DNA of 36,498 nucleotides from Chloroflexota bacterium (GTDB lineage Bacteria; Chloroflexota; Dehalococcoidia; Lucifugimonadales; JADFKI01), in the NCBI GenBank assembly GCA_022565015.1, contig JADFKI010000002.1:1-36498 (forward strand), read 5' to 3'. Below are positions 1-9,894 of this stretch, one piece after another (position 1 is the stretch's first letter; every line of letters starts with the position of its first letter). The position numbers and the translations under genes are program-made. Under the pieces are notes generated by a model, which was given only the letters and a program-made list of their open reading frames with translations, made no database searches and was not told the origin of the DNA.

Positions 1-280
1 AAATGCCATCGACGCCGACGAGCTCGGTGGTCACGCCCTGGCGCAGCTTGGGGTCGTGATGGGGTGCGCCAAGTATCGTAAGGCCGGCGTGGGAGTGCAG
101 GTCGATGAAGCCGGGGCACACAACGTATCCTGTCGCGTCAATGGTCCGCGCGGCCTCGAGGTGCGTGTGCTCGCCTCGATGCAACGTGACGCTTTCGTCC
201 TCGACGAGCACGGTCGCATGAAACCCCGGGCTGCCGCTGCCATCGATTACGAGGCCGTTTACGATCTTCAGATCCGCCAT
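1..280 (-). CDS. Amidohydrolase / N-acyl-D-amino-acid deacylase family, N-terminal part (runs off window start)
   Basis: Manual minus-strand translation from ATG at 280: MADLKIVNGLVIDGSGSPGFHATVLVEDESVTLHRGEHTHLEAARTIDATGYVVCPGFIDLHSHAGLTILGAPHHDPKLRQGVTTELVGVDG; contains the PGFIDLHSH metal-binding motif. Absent from ORF track because no stop lies inside the window. Confidence 0.85.
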   Translation of the reverse strand, partial: MADLKIVNGLVIDGSGSPGFHATVLVEDESVTLHRGEHTHLEAARTIDATGYVVCPGFIDLHSHAGLTILGAPHHDPKLRQGVTTELVGVDGI

Positions 281-368
281 TGCTTCATCCCTTTACCGGT
301 GGGCAACCTATTACGCCGAATATGGCTAACCAGACACGGAAATACATGCTTTAGCCCGAAATCTCTGC

Positions 369-1553
369 CTACGAGAAGAGCTGGGAGGGCCGCTCGATTA
401 GCTGTTGCAGACGCCGCAGGAAGCTTGCCGCCAGGGCTCCGTCTATGACCTGATGGTCGCCCGTAAGGCTGATGGTCATCATCTCCCGGACTACAATTTC
501 GCCGCCTCTGACTACGGGTTTTTGAACTGAACGTCCCACTCCAAGCAGCGCGTTCTGGGGCCGGTTGAGTATCGGCGTGAAGCCGTCGACAGAGCCGAGA
601 ACGCTGATTGTAAAGGTGCCGCCGGTGACCTCGGTCGCAGAAAGGCGGCCCACGCGTGCCTTTTCAGTCAGCTCATGCACCCCCTGGGATATCTCAAGAA
701 GGCTCTTGTTTTCGACGTTCCTGAGGACGGGGACTATGAGGCCGTCGTCCAGCGCCACGGCCACGCCAATGTTGATCTCGTCGAAGTACAGGACGTTGCC
801 GTCCACAAGCAGGGTGTTGATGACGGGATTTCGCTTCAGCGACTCGGCGCACGCCTTGACGAGCACCTGCGCCATCGTGATCGTGCCTTCGGACCCTCTG
901 GACTTCTCTCGTCTGAGCGCCTGGGCATCGGTAACGTCGACCTCCAGGAAGTAGGAAAGCTGGGCGGTGCCCGAAAGGCTGTTCTTCATGTGAGTGGCTA
1001 TGGTGCGTCGCATGCCCCCCAAAGGCACAGTCTTGGACGGCTGAGGCATGCCCGGCGGTGCCTGGGGCGCCGGCGCGGCTCCCTGGCTTTCCGCGTAGGC
1101 GCGTACATCGGCGTCTACGACGCGGCCACGGGGGCCTGTCGGCGTGACCCGCGAGATATCCACTTCAAGGCTGGCCGCGAGCCTTCGTGCGCCGGGCGTC
1201 GAAGGCACGGCATCGCCTGCCTGCACGGGTGCGGCCGCTCTGGCCGGCCGTGAAGACGCTGATGGGCCTGCTGCGGGGGTCGGGACCTGCGGCGACTCCT
1301 GAGCGGGCGGGGCCTCCCCTTCGGCCAGCACGTAACCCAGGACGCCATCGACGGGAACGGTATCGCCCTCGTTGACTACAGGGTGAAAGAAGCCCGCCAC
1401 GGTGGCTTCGAGATCGTAATTCAGCTTCTCCGACTCTATCTCCGCCAACACTTCGCCCTGGTCGACGTGGTCGCCCTTGACCTTCGTCCACCTGGTGACT
1501 GTGCCCTCCGTCATGAAGTCGCCAAGCCTGGGCATAACTATGGATGTCGCCAT
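369..1553 (-). CDS. 2-oxoacid dehydrogenase complex dihydrolipoyl acyltransferase (E2)
   Basis: N-terminal lipoyl domain (EIESEKLNYDLEA), E3-binding domain (TPGARRLAASLEVDISRVTPTGPRGRVVDADV), C-terminal catalytic motif DHQVIDGALAASFL. Confidence 0.93.
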   Translation of the reverse strand: MATSIVMPRLGDFMTEGTVTRWTKVKGDHVDQGEVLAEIESEKLNYDLEATVAGFFHPVVNEGDTVPVDGVLGYVLAEGEAPPAQESPQVPTPAAGPSASSRPARAAAPVQAGDAVPSTPGARRLAASLEVDISRVTPTGPRGRVVDADVRAYAESQGAAPAPQAPPGMPQPSKTVPLGGMRRTIATHMKNSLSGTAQLSYFLEVDVTDAQALRREKSRGSEGTITMAQVLVKACAESLKRNPVINTLLVDGNVLYFDEINIGVAVALDDGLIVPVLRNVENKSLLEISQGVHELTEKARVGRLSATEVTGGTFTISVLGSVDGFTPILNRPQNALLGVGRSVQKPVVRGGEIVVREMMTISLTGDHQVIDGALAASFLRRLQQLIERPSQLFS

Positions 1554-1563
1554 CTATAGGCTC

Positions 1564-2589
1564 CTACTCAAGGACTTCAAGCGCTGCCTGGACGACCTTG
1601 TCCTTATCGGGCACGTAGAGGGCTTCCAGCGGACGGCTGTAGGGCACGAGGGTATGCGGTGGCGTCACCCTTTTTGGCGGCGCGTCAAGGTAGTCGAATG
1701 CCTGCTCCGCCACCAGGGCCGAGATGTCGGTGGCCATGCTGCATCTCGGGTAATCTTCGTCCACGATAACGATCTTTCGCGTCTTTCGGACCGAGCTTAG
1801 AATGGTCTCTTCGTCCATCGGAGACAGCGAGAGCAGGTCGACGACCTCCGCCGAATAGCCCTGCGACGCCAGCTCGTCGGCGGCCTGTTGACACACAAGT
1901 GTCGTGTAGCCGATGCCCAGCAGCGTAACGTCCGTCCCCTCCCGGGCTATCTCCGCCTTCCCGATAGGCACCTCGTATGAGGCCTCGGGTACGTTTACAT
2001 CGAAGCTCGTGCCCATGAGCTGGCGATTGTTGAATATGATCACGGGGTCGTCGTCGCGAATCGCCGACGCGAACAGGCCCTTGACGTTATAGGGATTGGA
2101 CGGGACCACGCACTTGAGCCCCGGGAAGTGGGTGAATATCGAATAGAGGGTCTCGGAATGCTGCGCGGCGGAGTTTGTTCCGGCCCCGATGCCGGTCATG
2201 ATCGTGAGAGGGATCTTGACCTTGCCGCCGAACATATAGTGTATCTTCGCCGCGTTGTTCGTAATCTGGTCCGCGCACACGCCGTAGAAGCCGACGTACA
2301 TTAGATCCACGACGGGCCGCAGCCCGGAGGCCGCCGCGCCTACTCCGGCCCCCATGAAGCCCGCTTCCGAGATGGGAGTGTCTCGAATGCGCTTGCGGCC
2401 GAAGTCGTTCACGAGGCCCTTGGTGAGCCGCATCGGGCCTCCCCAGGCGTCCTGGAAGTCGTCACGTTCACCCCCGCCTGCGATGTCCTCGCCCATGACA
2501 ATGACCGTGGGGTCCCTCTCCAGTTCCTGGCGGAGCGCCTCGTTGACCGCCTGGATGTATGAAAGCTTTCTTAGCTCCGTCTGTACCAT
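1564..2589 (-). CDS. 2-oxoacid (pyruvate/acetoin-type) dehydrogenase E1 component, beta subunit
   Basis: Transketolase-like E1beta sequence (VMGEDIAGGG...RIRDTPISEAGFMGAGVGAAASGLRPVVDLMYVGF...). Confidence 0.93.
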   Translation of the reverse strand: MVQTELRKLSYIQAVNEALRQELERDPTVIVMGEDIAGGGERDDFQDAWGGPMRLTKGLVNDFGRKRIRDTPISEAGFMGAGVGAAASGLRPVVDLMYVGFYGVCADQITNNAAKIHYMFGGKVKIPLTIMTGIGAGTNSAAQHSETLYSIFTHFPGLKCVVPSNPYNVKGLFASAIRDDDPVIIFNNRQLMGTSFDVNVPEASYEVPIGKAEIAREGTDVTLLGIGYTTLVCQQAADELASQGYSAEVVDLLSLSPMDEETILSSVRKTRKIVIVDEDYPRCSMATDISALVAEQAFDYLDAPPKRVTPPHTLVPYSRPLEALYVPDKDKVVQAALEVLE

Positions 2590-2663
2590 AAATCCCTCCG
2601 ACTTCTCTCAGGTCTCACGGGCGTCGATGGGTTAGCCCATCAATGGGCTTAGCCCGGACCGGC

Positions 2664-3647
2664 CTATGGGTATGAGACATAAACGTCCGTCGTCAGCTCA
2701 GCATCATCCGGGAAGGGGCTGTCGTTGGCGAACTTTGCCGCCTCCACGACCGCGGCCACGCACTTTTCATCGATCGCGTTAAGGTCGGTCTCCGATGCAT
2801 ATTCTCCGTCCAGAATATGTCCCTTGAGCTGCTCGATGCAGTCGCGGGCCTCGTAATAGTCCTCTTCTTCCTGGGTCCTGTAGCCCAATGGGTCGTCCGC
2901 TCCGAAGTGGCCCTGATAACGATAGGTCTGCGCCTCGATCAGCGTAGGACCGTCACCGGCCCTCGCCCTCGCCACTGCTTCTCTTCCCACCTCGAACATG
3001 TCTGTGGCGGACTGGCCGTCCACGACGATGCCGGGCATGTCGTAGCCCGGAGCCCTGTTTGCTATCGAGCCGCCCGCCACCGCGTATTCGAACGGCGTCG
3101 CCTCCGCGTACCTGTTGTTCTCGCACACGAACAGGACCGGCAGCTTCCAGATGCTCGCCAGGTTCATGGACTCGTGGAGCACACCCTGGCTGGTTGCGCC
3201 GTCACCGAAGAAAGCGACGCTGACCTGATCGGTGCCTCTTACACTGGCGCTAAGCGCGACTCCGGTGGCGACGGGGATGCTGGAGCCGACGACGCCGTTG
3301 GCGCCCAGCATGCCCTTGTCGATGTCGGCGATGTGCATGGTGCCGCCCTTGCCATGGTTCGTGCCGGTGGACTTGCCCAGGAGCTCGGCCATCATCTCTG
3401 AAAGGTCCAAACCCTTGGCTATGCAGTGGTGGTGGCTCCTATGGGTACCCAATATGTAGTCGTCGTCTCGCAAATGGGCGCATATGCCCGTGGGGACCGC
3501 TTCCTGACCTATGGACGAATGCATGCCCCGGAGCTTTCCGGCGTCGGCCTCACGCCTGGCCTGCTCCTCGAAGCGGCGGATCGTCACCATTTTTTCGTAC
3601 ATCCACAAGAGGGTATCCTTGTTTAGCTCTGAGCTTCGTGTCGCCAC
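2664..3647 (-). CDS. 2-oxoacid (pyruvate/acetoin-type) dehydrogenase E1 component, alpha subunit
   Basis: ThDP-binding motif GDGATSQGVLHESMNLASIWKLPVLFVCENN; RYQGHFGADD. Confidence 0.93.
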   Translation of the reverse strand: MATRSSELNKDTLLWMYEKMVTIRRFEEQARREADAGKLRGMHSSIGQEAVPTGICAHLRDDDYILGTHRSHHHCIAKGLDLSEMMAELLGKSTGTNHGKGGTMHIADIDKGMLGANGVVGSSIPVATGVALSASVRGTDQVSVAFFGDGATSQGVLHESMNLASIWKLPVLFVCENNRYAEATPFEYAVAGGSIANRAPGYDMPGIVVDGQSATDMFEVGREAVARARAGDGPTLIEAQTYRYQGHFGADDPLGYRTQEEEDYYEARDCIEQLKGHILDGEYASETDLNAIDEKCVAAVVEAAKFANDSPFPDDAELTTDVYVSYP

Positions 3648-3850
3648 TTTCCTTCTCCATATGTTCAGAGTCAGCGTAAGACCTGCGCTTACGCAGGGAT
3701 TCAGCGTGGATTATATCAATACTGTGCCGGTAGGTACAGCGTCGCCGATGAGGACGAGGCCACGGGGGGGCTCCTGATGACCGAAATGGAGCCATGCTAT
3801 AATGGCGGCGAAAATTCCGGCGTCGAAATCTCTTACCCAGAGGCATATTA

Positions 3851-5077
3851 ATGAAGCTCGTGTTGAAGGCGGACCGACTCATCGACGGCACCGGTACCGA
3901 TCCCGTTTCAGACGCAGCGCTCATTATCGAAGACGGTCGAATTACCGATATCACGTCCAGGAACAACCTGGCCGGCCTGTCCGACGACTCCGACGTCATC
4001 GAGCTGAACGGCGGCACCATCATGCCGGGCTTTATCGAGATGCATTCACACATGCACTGCAGCGCAGAGACGGACGCCTACCAGCACATCATGACCGAGA
4101 GCGACCAGGTGTTTCTGATGAGGGCGGTGGGGGCGGTCCGGACGGCGCTGAGCTCCGGCGTCACTACGATGCGAGACCTTGGAGCCCGCAATCAGGTCGC
4201 CTTTCCCGTAAAGAAGGCTATCGAAGACGGCATAATACCCGGCCCACGTCTCATCGTAGCCGGTACGCCTATCACCACGACGGGCGGCCACTGCAACATG
4301 TTCGGCACGGAGGCGGACACCGTGGAGGAAGTCGTCACCGCGATTCGCAACCAGTTCAAGCAGGGGGCGGGCTATATCAAGATCATGTCGACCGGCGGCG
4401 GATTTACTCCCGGCACGAACGTTCGAGCACCCCAGTACCCGGTCGAAACGCTGAAGTCCGCCGTCAAGGACGCGGAGCGGCTCAACCTTCGAATAGCCGC
4501 CCATTGCCACGCTACCGCAGGTGTGAGGAACTGCGTCGAGGCTGGAATCCACAACCTGATTCACTGCTCGTGGCTCGCCGAAGACCCGGAACAAGGCTAC
4601 GACTACGATCCTGACGTGGCCGACGCCATTGCAGAGAAAGGCATCTGGGTGGACCCGACCCTCGCCCTGGGACGCTTGAACCGAATGCGCGGACGAGTGC
4701 GAGTTGCCGGCGGCACTATGCTTGACCCCGCTCGAAGATTCGAGATCCTCAGGGACATGTGGGACAGGGGCGTCAAGTTTGTGACGGGCATGGACTCGGG
4801 TATGATAAACGCCAGGTTCGATGATTTCGCCTATATCCCTGAGGTCATGGTGGATGAGCTCCGCATATCCCCGATGGAGGCCATAGTCTGCTCCACCAAG
4901 ACCTCGGCCGAATGCCTGGGCATTGCTGAAGAGACGGGCACGCTGGAAGTGGGCAAGGCCGCCGACGCGGTCATGGTCAAGGGCAACCCTGCCGAAGACA
5001 TCAAAGCCATCCACGAGGTCGACACGATCGTTACACAGGGTCGGGTCGTCAAGCGCAACGGAGACCTACTGATATAG
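3851..5077 (+). CDS. Amidohydrolase family protein (imidazolonepropionase/prolidase-like)
   Basis: MPGFIEMHSHMHC metal-binding motif, GVTTMRDLGARN, IAAHCHA, VTGMDSG; C-terminal GTLEVGKAADAVMVKGNP. Confidence 0.9.
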   Translation: MKLVLKADRLIDGTGTDPVSDAALIIEDGRITDITSRNNLAGLSDDSDVIELNGGTIMPGFIEMHSHMHCSAETDAYQHIMTESDQVFLMRAVGAVRTALSSGVTTMRDLGARNQVAFPVKKAIEDGIIPGPRLIVAGTPITTTGGHCNMFGTEADTVEEVVTAIRNQFKQGAGYIKIMSTGGGFTPGTNVRAPQYPVETLKSAVKDAERLNLRIAAHCHATAGVRNCVEAGIHNLIHCSWLAEDPEQGYDYDPDVADAIAEKGIWVDPTLALGRLNRMRGRVRVAGGTMLDPARRFEILRDMWDRGVKFVTGMDSGMINARFDDFAYIPEVMVDELRISPMEAIVCSTKTSAECLGIAEETGTLEVGKAADAVMVKGNPAEDIKAIHEVDTIVTQGRVVKRNGDLLI

Positions 5078-5127
5078 CCAAAGCACCTGGGCACGGCCTT
5101 CCCGATATCTCATCCGTCCTGCAAAGT

Positions 5128-5553
5128 GTGGCGGAAAACCTAGTGGTGCTTCTTGCCAGACTGGCGCTTGCCCTCTTTCTTTCTTGGGTTTTGGGCTTTC
5201 TGTTTTACGTTGTAACTTTCCCCGTAATGCAGTACCTCTCGCGCATCACTGATATCAATTCCGCCATGTTCGGAGTGCTCGCTATTGGCACAGGCGCGGG
5301 GATCGGGAGCTTTTTGGGTTGGCTGAATCGTGACCTAAGGCTCCGGTATCTGATGCTGGTGCTGTTCTTGACTATGGCAGCGACGCTGCTGGGAGCCTGG
5401 GGAGGGCTGCATAACAGCAAGGACGTCTTTCAGCTGAGTGGTCTTCTGGGAAATCCGGCGCTCAAAGGGATAACCGTGGGGGCTATCCTGGGCGGCAATA
5501 TCTTCAACCTGGCCGTCTGGTTGGTGAAGATAATTAGAAACCCGCGTATTTGA
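5128..5553 (+). CDS. Small hydrophobic membrane protein, unknown function
   Basis: 141 aa ORF (GTG start) with several hydrophobic segments; no recognised family. Confidence 0.55.
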   Translation: MAENLVVLLARLALALFLSWVLGFLFYVVTFPVMQYLSRITDINSAMFGVLAIGTGAGIGSFLGWLNRDLRLRYLMLVLFLTMAATLLGAWGGLHNSKDVFQLSGLLGNPALKGITVGAILGGNIFNLAVWLVKIIRNPRI

Positions 5554-5613
5554 CCGCGGCCCTTTGACGTGCCTTTACGAATTCGTAGGGAGCGCAGACC
5601 CGGCCCGTGGACG

Positions 5614-6519
5614 TTATAGCTGGCGCAGACGAGGGTCCAGCCTATCTCGCATCCAGTCCCCCAGGAAGTTCAGGGACATCACCACCATGAAGATCGCCAG
5701 ACCGGGCAAAAGTGAGCTCCACCAGGCTATCGTAACGTAGGAGCGGCCCTCGGCGACTATCACTCCCCAGGCGGGCGTTGGTGCGGGAATGCCCGCGCCG
5801 ATGAAGCTCAGCGTCGCCTCGGTGAGAATGAGCTGCCCAACCCGCAGCGTGGTGATCACAATTATCGTGTTCATCACTCCGGGCAATATGTGGCGGAGTA
5901 TGATGCGAGTCGTCGACGCGCCCGACACCTTTGCGAGGGCGACGTAGTCCCGCTCCTTTAGGGACAGGACTTCGGCCCTGACAAACCGCACGAACGAGGC
6001 CCAGGTGAACAGCGCCAGCAGGGCAATCACGAGACCAAGGCTCGCCCCAAGCACAACGACGGCCACCAACGCTATCAGTATAAATGGCAACGCAAGCCAC
6101 ACGTCTACCAGGCGCATGATGATCTCATCCACGATGCCGCCTGCATAGCCGGCTATGAGTCCCAGCGTTGTACCGATCAACAGGCCCGTGGAGAGAGACA
6201 CGCTAACGACCATGAGTGATATGCGCGCGCCATAAATCACTCGGCTGAGCACATCACGTCCCACGTGGTCGGCGCCGAGCAATCGGCTCGTAGTCCCTTC
6301 CTCAGCATCCCAAAAGGGCGGGTTGTTCCTCAACGTAAGGTCCTGGTCGAGCGGGTCGTTGGGCGCGATGAGAGGAGCGAACAGCCCCGTCACGACCAGC
6401 ACCACCAGCACTATGATCGGTAGAACGGGCCAACGCCTGAAGATCTCCCAAATCCTGCCTGGGAGACTAGTATGCAGTAACGCGGCTTCAGCCGAATTTT
6501 GAATTGCTTGGTTGGACAA
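5614..6519 (-). CDS. ABC transporter permease, DppC/OppC type
   Basis: LLGADHVGRDVLSRVIYGARISLMV...; EAA-loop region; C-terminal LNFLGDWMRDRLDPRLRQL. Confidence 0.93.
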   Translation of the reverse strand: MSNQAIQNSAEAALLHTSLPGRIWEIFRRWPVLPIIVLVVLVVTGLFAPLIAPNDPLDQDLTLRNNPPFWDAEEGTTSRLLGADHVGRDVLSRVIYGARISLMVVSVSLSTGLLIGTTLGLIAGYAGGIVDEIIMRLVDVWLALPFILIALVAVVVLGASLGLVIALLALFTWASFVRFVRAEVLSLKERDYVALAKVSGASTTRIILRHILPGVMNTIIVITTLRVGQLILTEATLSFIGAGIPAPTPAWGVIVAEGRSYVTIAWWSSLLPGLAIFMVVMSLNFLGDWMRDRLDPRLRQL

Positions 6520-6527
6520 ATCAGTAC

Positions 6528-7481
6528 CTAGTTATAGCGTATCCTTGGGTCTATATAGCCGTAGAGCACGTCTGCCACGAAGTTGAAGAATATGTACGCT
6601 ATGGCGAAAAACAGGACGATTCCCGTCAGAAGTGCGAAGTCGTTGTTTACCACGGCAGTGAGAGCCAGGCGGCCGATGCCCGGCCACGCAAACACCAGCT
6701 CCACCACGGTCGCTCCCGTTATGAAGCTCGCCAGAAACAGGCTGGAGTAAGTGATCGGCGCGATCAGAGCGTTCCGTAACGCATGCTTCCAGATCACCTT
6801 CCATCCCTTGACACCCTTTGCGCGAGCCAGTTTAACGAACTCGGAATCCAACACTTCCAGCATTGACGACCGAGTCAGCCGCAGGTAAGTCGCAGAGCCC
6901 AGCCAGCCCAGAGTTATCGTGGGGAGGACGAAGTGTTTGATCTGAACCCAGAAGGAGTCCTCGGGATAGCCCCGGCCCACGGCGGGGAGCCAGTCGAGAT
7001 GCACGGCGAAGACGACGATGAACACGATGCCGATCCAGAACTGTGGCAGGGCCTGCCCGAACAAGGCGAAGGCCCGTCCCAAATAATCGGCGACTCCGCC
7101 TCTTCTGGTGGCGGATAAGACTCCTAACGGCACACCGGTTAAAACTGCAAAGAGCCAGGCGGCCAAGGCCAGTTGCGCCGTCGCGCCCAACTTGCCGGTG
7201 ATCAGTCCAAACACCGGCGCCCTATCGAGAAGTGTCCTGCTGAAGTCACCCCTCAGAGCGTTGCCCACCCAGACGAAGTATTGAACGATGAGTGGCTTGT
7301 CCAGGCCCAGGTATTTCTCGATCTCCTTCTTTTGTGCCGGACTCAAGCCGTATCCACCACCCTCCTGGGTGTACACGAGAAGAGGGTCTCCCTGCACCCT
7401 TGACAGGCCGAATACGATGATCGTAGCGGCAAAAAGAGAGAACGCTGCGAAGAATGCTCGCCGTATTAGGAATCTGCCCAT
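6528..7481 (-). CDS. ABC transporter permease, DppB/OppB type
   Basis: MGRFLIRRAFFAAFSLFAATIIVFGLSRVQGDP...; GATVVELVFAWPGIGRL; ends DVLYGYIDPRIRYN. Confidence 0.93.
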   Translation of the reverse strand: MGRFLIRRAFFAAFSLFAATIIVFGLSRVQGDPLLVYTQEGGGYGLSPAQKKEIEKYLGLDKPLIVQYFVWVGNALRGDFSRTLLDRAPVFGLITGKLGATAQLALAAWLFAVLTGVPLGVLSATRRGGVADYLGRAFALFGQALPQFWIGIVFIVVFAVHLDWLPAVGRGYPEDSFWVQIKHFVLPTITLGWLGSATYLRLTRSSMLEVLDSEFVKLARAKGVKGWKVIWKHALRNALIAPITYSSLFLASFITGATVVELVFAWPGIGRLALTAVVNNDFALLTGIVLFFAIAYIFFNFVADVLYGYIDPRIRYN

Positions 7482-7540
7482 ATGCGCCCCTCAACACCCA
7501 ATTGGGCCATCGGTGGCCCAGGCTCTAAAGCAGTCGAATA

Positions 7541-7579
7541 GTGCGCCTCCCATATCCCATGATGGGCTGGGAGACGCAC
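7541..7579 (-). other. Long intercistronic stem-loop between SBP and permease genes
   Basis: GTGCG-c-CTCCCA-tat-CCCA-TGA-TGGG-c-TGGGAG-a-CGCAC: three stacked stems (5+6+4 bp). Confidence 0.7.
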
Positions 7580-7605
7580 CACTAATAATCGTGCCTTGTG
7601 CCGGT

Positions 7606-9513
7606 CTACCTGGCGGGAACGATGCTCTCGAAGGAGGTCGTCCCAAACGGCGATGGCTGCATGATCCATTCGCTTATGGAATTAGGGTTGTAAACGGTAA
7701 AGTTCGGAAGAGCCACCACACCGGGCTTGAGCGCCCAGAAGTGCATGTTGTCGAAGTAGGTCCTGTTCAGGTCGATCCTCTTCTGAGGATCGTTCTCCTC
7801 GGCAACCGCCAGGTAGGTGTCGCTTATCCAGGTGGCCTCATAGCACATGCAGTAGCCGCCCCTGGAAAGGCTGGACTCTTCAATTCCCTTCGGCCAGTCG
7901 AAGGGGTAGATGGTCTGGCCGTCGTCACCGGCGGTCAGCCTCGGAATAGTAGCGGCGCGGTTCACGAGACCAGGCCTGTAGACGGCATAGGGATACTTCA
8001 ATACGGCCGTCTCGATTCCTATATCGGACATCATGCCGCTGACGGCGTCCACGATCTCCTCACCGATGCCGCCGTACTGGCCGGAGCTGGTAAATATCGG
8101 CATCTCGAAGCGCTTGCCGTTGTCGCCTCTGGGAAAGCCCGCTAGGTCCAGGTACTCGTTGGCCTTGGCAACGTCGTAGGGATATTCCCAGGCGGTGTTC
8201 CAGAACTCACTCTTCTCGTCGGCGTATCCGATGTGTACCGGCCAGCCAAGGCCGTTGAGCAGCTCCGTGTTGATCAGGTCCTTGTTAATGGCCATGGCGA
8301 CCGCCCAGCGAACGAGGCGGGCCTGCTCCATGTCGCCACAGCTGTCGGCGTTTACACGCGGGTCCACGCCGTCGGCGCATTTAAGCGCCTCGGGATTGTT
8401 GCCGTCGTTGGGCCTGAAGGGGTTGCCGACCCACTGGATGTCGCGTGCATACACGCCGCTGGCGGCCGTGTTCAGGTCCTCGCCGGTCAGGGCATTCTCC
8501 GTCTCCCAGAGGTTGCCGGAGAAGATGATCCCCGTCTGGTTTGCGTTGCCCGACGACGTAGTCTTGAAGCCCAGGTCCAACGCCTGCGGGACGCTCTTGA
8601 GGGCCAGCTCCGCCGCGTCCAGCTCACCCGTCTGGAGGGCTGCAAGCCTCGTCGCATCCTCGGGCATCGCCTGGACGATGAACTTTTCGATCTGCGGCGC
8701 GTCGTCCCAGTGGTCTGCAAACCTCGGGAATACGGCGCGGTCGTCACGGACCCAGCTATCCACTTCGAACGGACCGGTCGCGATGAAGTTGTCCCTCATC
8801 CAGTCTTCGCCGTTGTCGTCGAAGGCCTTCTTTGGGTGCATCACCATGCCGACGAAGCCGTTGGCGTTCATCATGTAGGTATGCCAGTGAGAGTCGACCG
8901 AGGCAAAGGTAAACTTGACGGAGTTTGCGTCGACCGCTTGCGCCAGGTTCTCACCGAAGAGGGTTGAGAAATAAGACGCGCTGGGCGCGATGCTGTGCTT
9001 AGTAATCAAAGGGTTGACCTGGTTGTAGTTCCAGACCACGTCCTCGGCGGTCATGGTACCGAAGCCCTTGTGAAACTGCACACCCTCGCGGAGCTGGACA
9101 ACCACGCTCAAACCATCGGGAGCGAGGTCCCATGACGTCGCAAGCTGTCCTGCCGCGTAATCGATTGTGCCGTCGTCGCGCCAGGCCCAGGTGAACAGGT
9201 CTTCTCCAGCGCCCCAGGCATCTGCCTGGTACTGGTTGCAGAACACGGTTCCGGCTCCGGGAGCGCAGCCTAGAGCGGAGCGTCCCATTACTATGGTTCC
9301 AACGGGATTCTTGGGCTGCGGAGCATCCTTGCCGGCAGGCACCGGTGCGGGTGCCGCAGGTGCGGGTGCGGCTGGCGCGGCTGCGGGCGCGGCAGGCGCA
9401 GGCGCAGCGGGCGCAGGTGCGGCAGGCGCTTCCTTGTCACCGCCTCCGCAAGCGAGTACAAAGGCCACAGCGACGATTGAAATTAGAGGTAGGTACTTTA
9501 TTATCCGTTTCAC
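7606..9513 (-). CDS. ABC transporter substrate-binding lipoprotein, SBP_bac_5 (peptide/nickel-type)
   Basis: Lipobox-like signal (VAVAFVLAC|GGG), Ala/Pro linker, LATSWDLAPDGLSVVVQLREGVQFHKGFGTMTAEDVVWNY typical of family 5 SBPs. Confidence 0.92.
   Translation of the reverse strand: MKRIIKYLPLISIVAVAFVLACGGGDKEAPAAPAPAAPAPAAPAAAPAAPAPAAPAPVPAGKDAPQPKNPVGTIVMGRSALGCAPGAGTVFCNQYQADAWGAGEDLFTWAWRDDGTIDYAAGQLATSWDLAPDGLSVVVQLREGVQFHKGFGTMTAEDVVWNYNQVNPLITKHSIAPSASYFSTLFGENLAQAVDANSVKFTFASVDSHWHTYMMNANGFVGMVMHPKKAFDDNGEDWMRDNFIATGPFEVDSWVRDDRAVFPRFADHWDDAPQIEKFIVQAMPEDATRLAALQTGELDAAELALKSVPQALDLGFKTTSSGNANQTGIIFSGNLWETENALTGEDLNTAASGVYARDIQWVGNPFRPNDGNNPEALKCADGVDPRVNADSCGDMEQARLVRWAVAMAINKDLINTELLNGLGWPVHIGYADEKSEFWNTAWEYPYDVAKANEYLDLAGFPRGDNGKRFEMPIFTSSGQYGGIGEEIVDAVSGMMSDIGIETAVLKYPYAVYRPGLVNRAATIPRLTAGDDGQTIYPFDWPKGIEESSLSRGGYCMCYEATWISDTYLAVAEENDPQKRIDLNRTYFDNMHFWALKPGVVALPNFTVYNPNSISEWIMQPSPFGTTSFESIVPAR
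9338..9433 (-). repeat. Low-complexity Ala/Pro-coding repeat (SBP linker)
   Basis: Imperfect GGTGCGG/GGCGCAG repeats encoding APAAPAPAAPAPAAPAAAPAAPAPAAPAPVPAG. Confidence 0.8.
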
Positions 9514-9641
9514 GTGTCCTCTCCTCCTTCAGGTTGGCTTGATATGTACATCCAATCACTTCAGCCGATAGCGGGACCTAAAGTCTGCTCCGAGACACGT
9601 GTTTATTCGGACCAGCCATTGCCACCTATAGGCCGCACGAA

Positions 9642-9670
9642 TTTATACCCCAATTCAGGCTATGTGTCAA
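9642..9670 (-). promoter_or_regulatory. Predicted sigma70-like promoter for SBP gene
   Basis: Minus strand TTGACA (9670-9665), 17-nt spacer, TATAAA (9647-9642). Confidence 0.6.
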
Positions 9671-9894
9671 CCCTTTGACATGCGATACATGCCGTGATAC
9701 ACGGGGATTCACCATTTTGTGAATAAACACACAAACAACCAGATCCAGGCTCTTTTGCTACCTATGAAGTACTAACAGGGGGATGATTGACACGATGTGG
9801 CAATCGTCCGGCATTTAAGGCAGAACGTAGACTATATCCGATGGCTGCTTTACTATTTGGCGGACTACTCAGAGCAGCTGACGAAGGAGCCGCC

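Noticed and set aside
4046-5014. 322-aa minus-strand ORF
   Set aside because: Antisense to the well-supported amidohydrolase 3851-5077; composition is typical of a shadow ORF.
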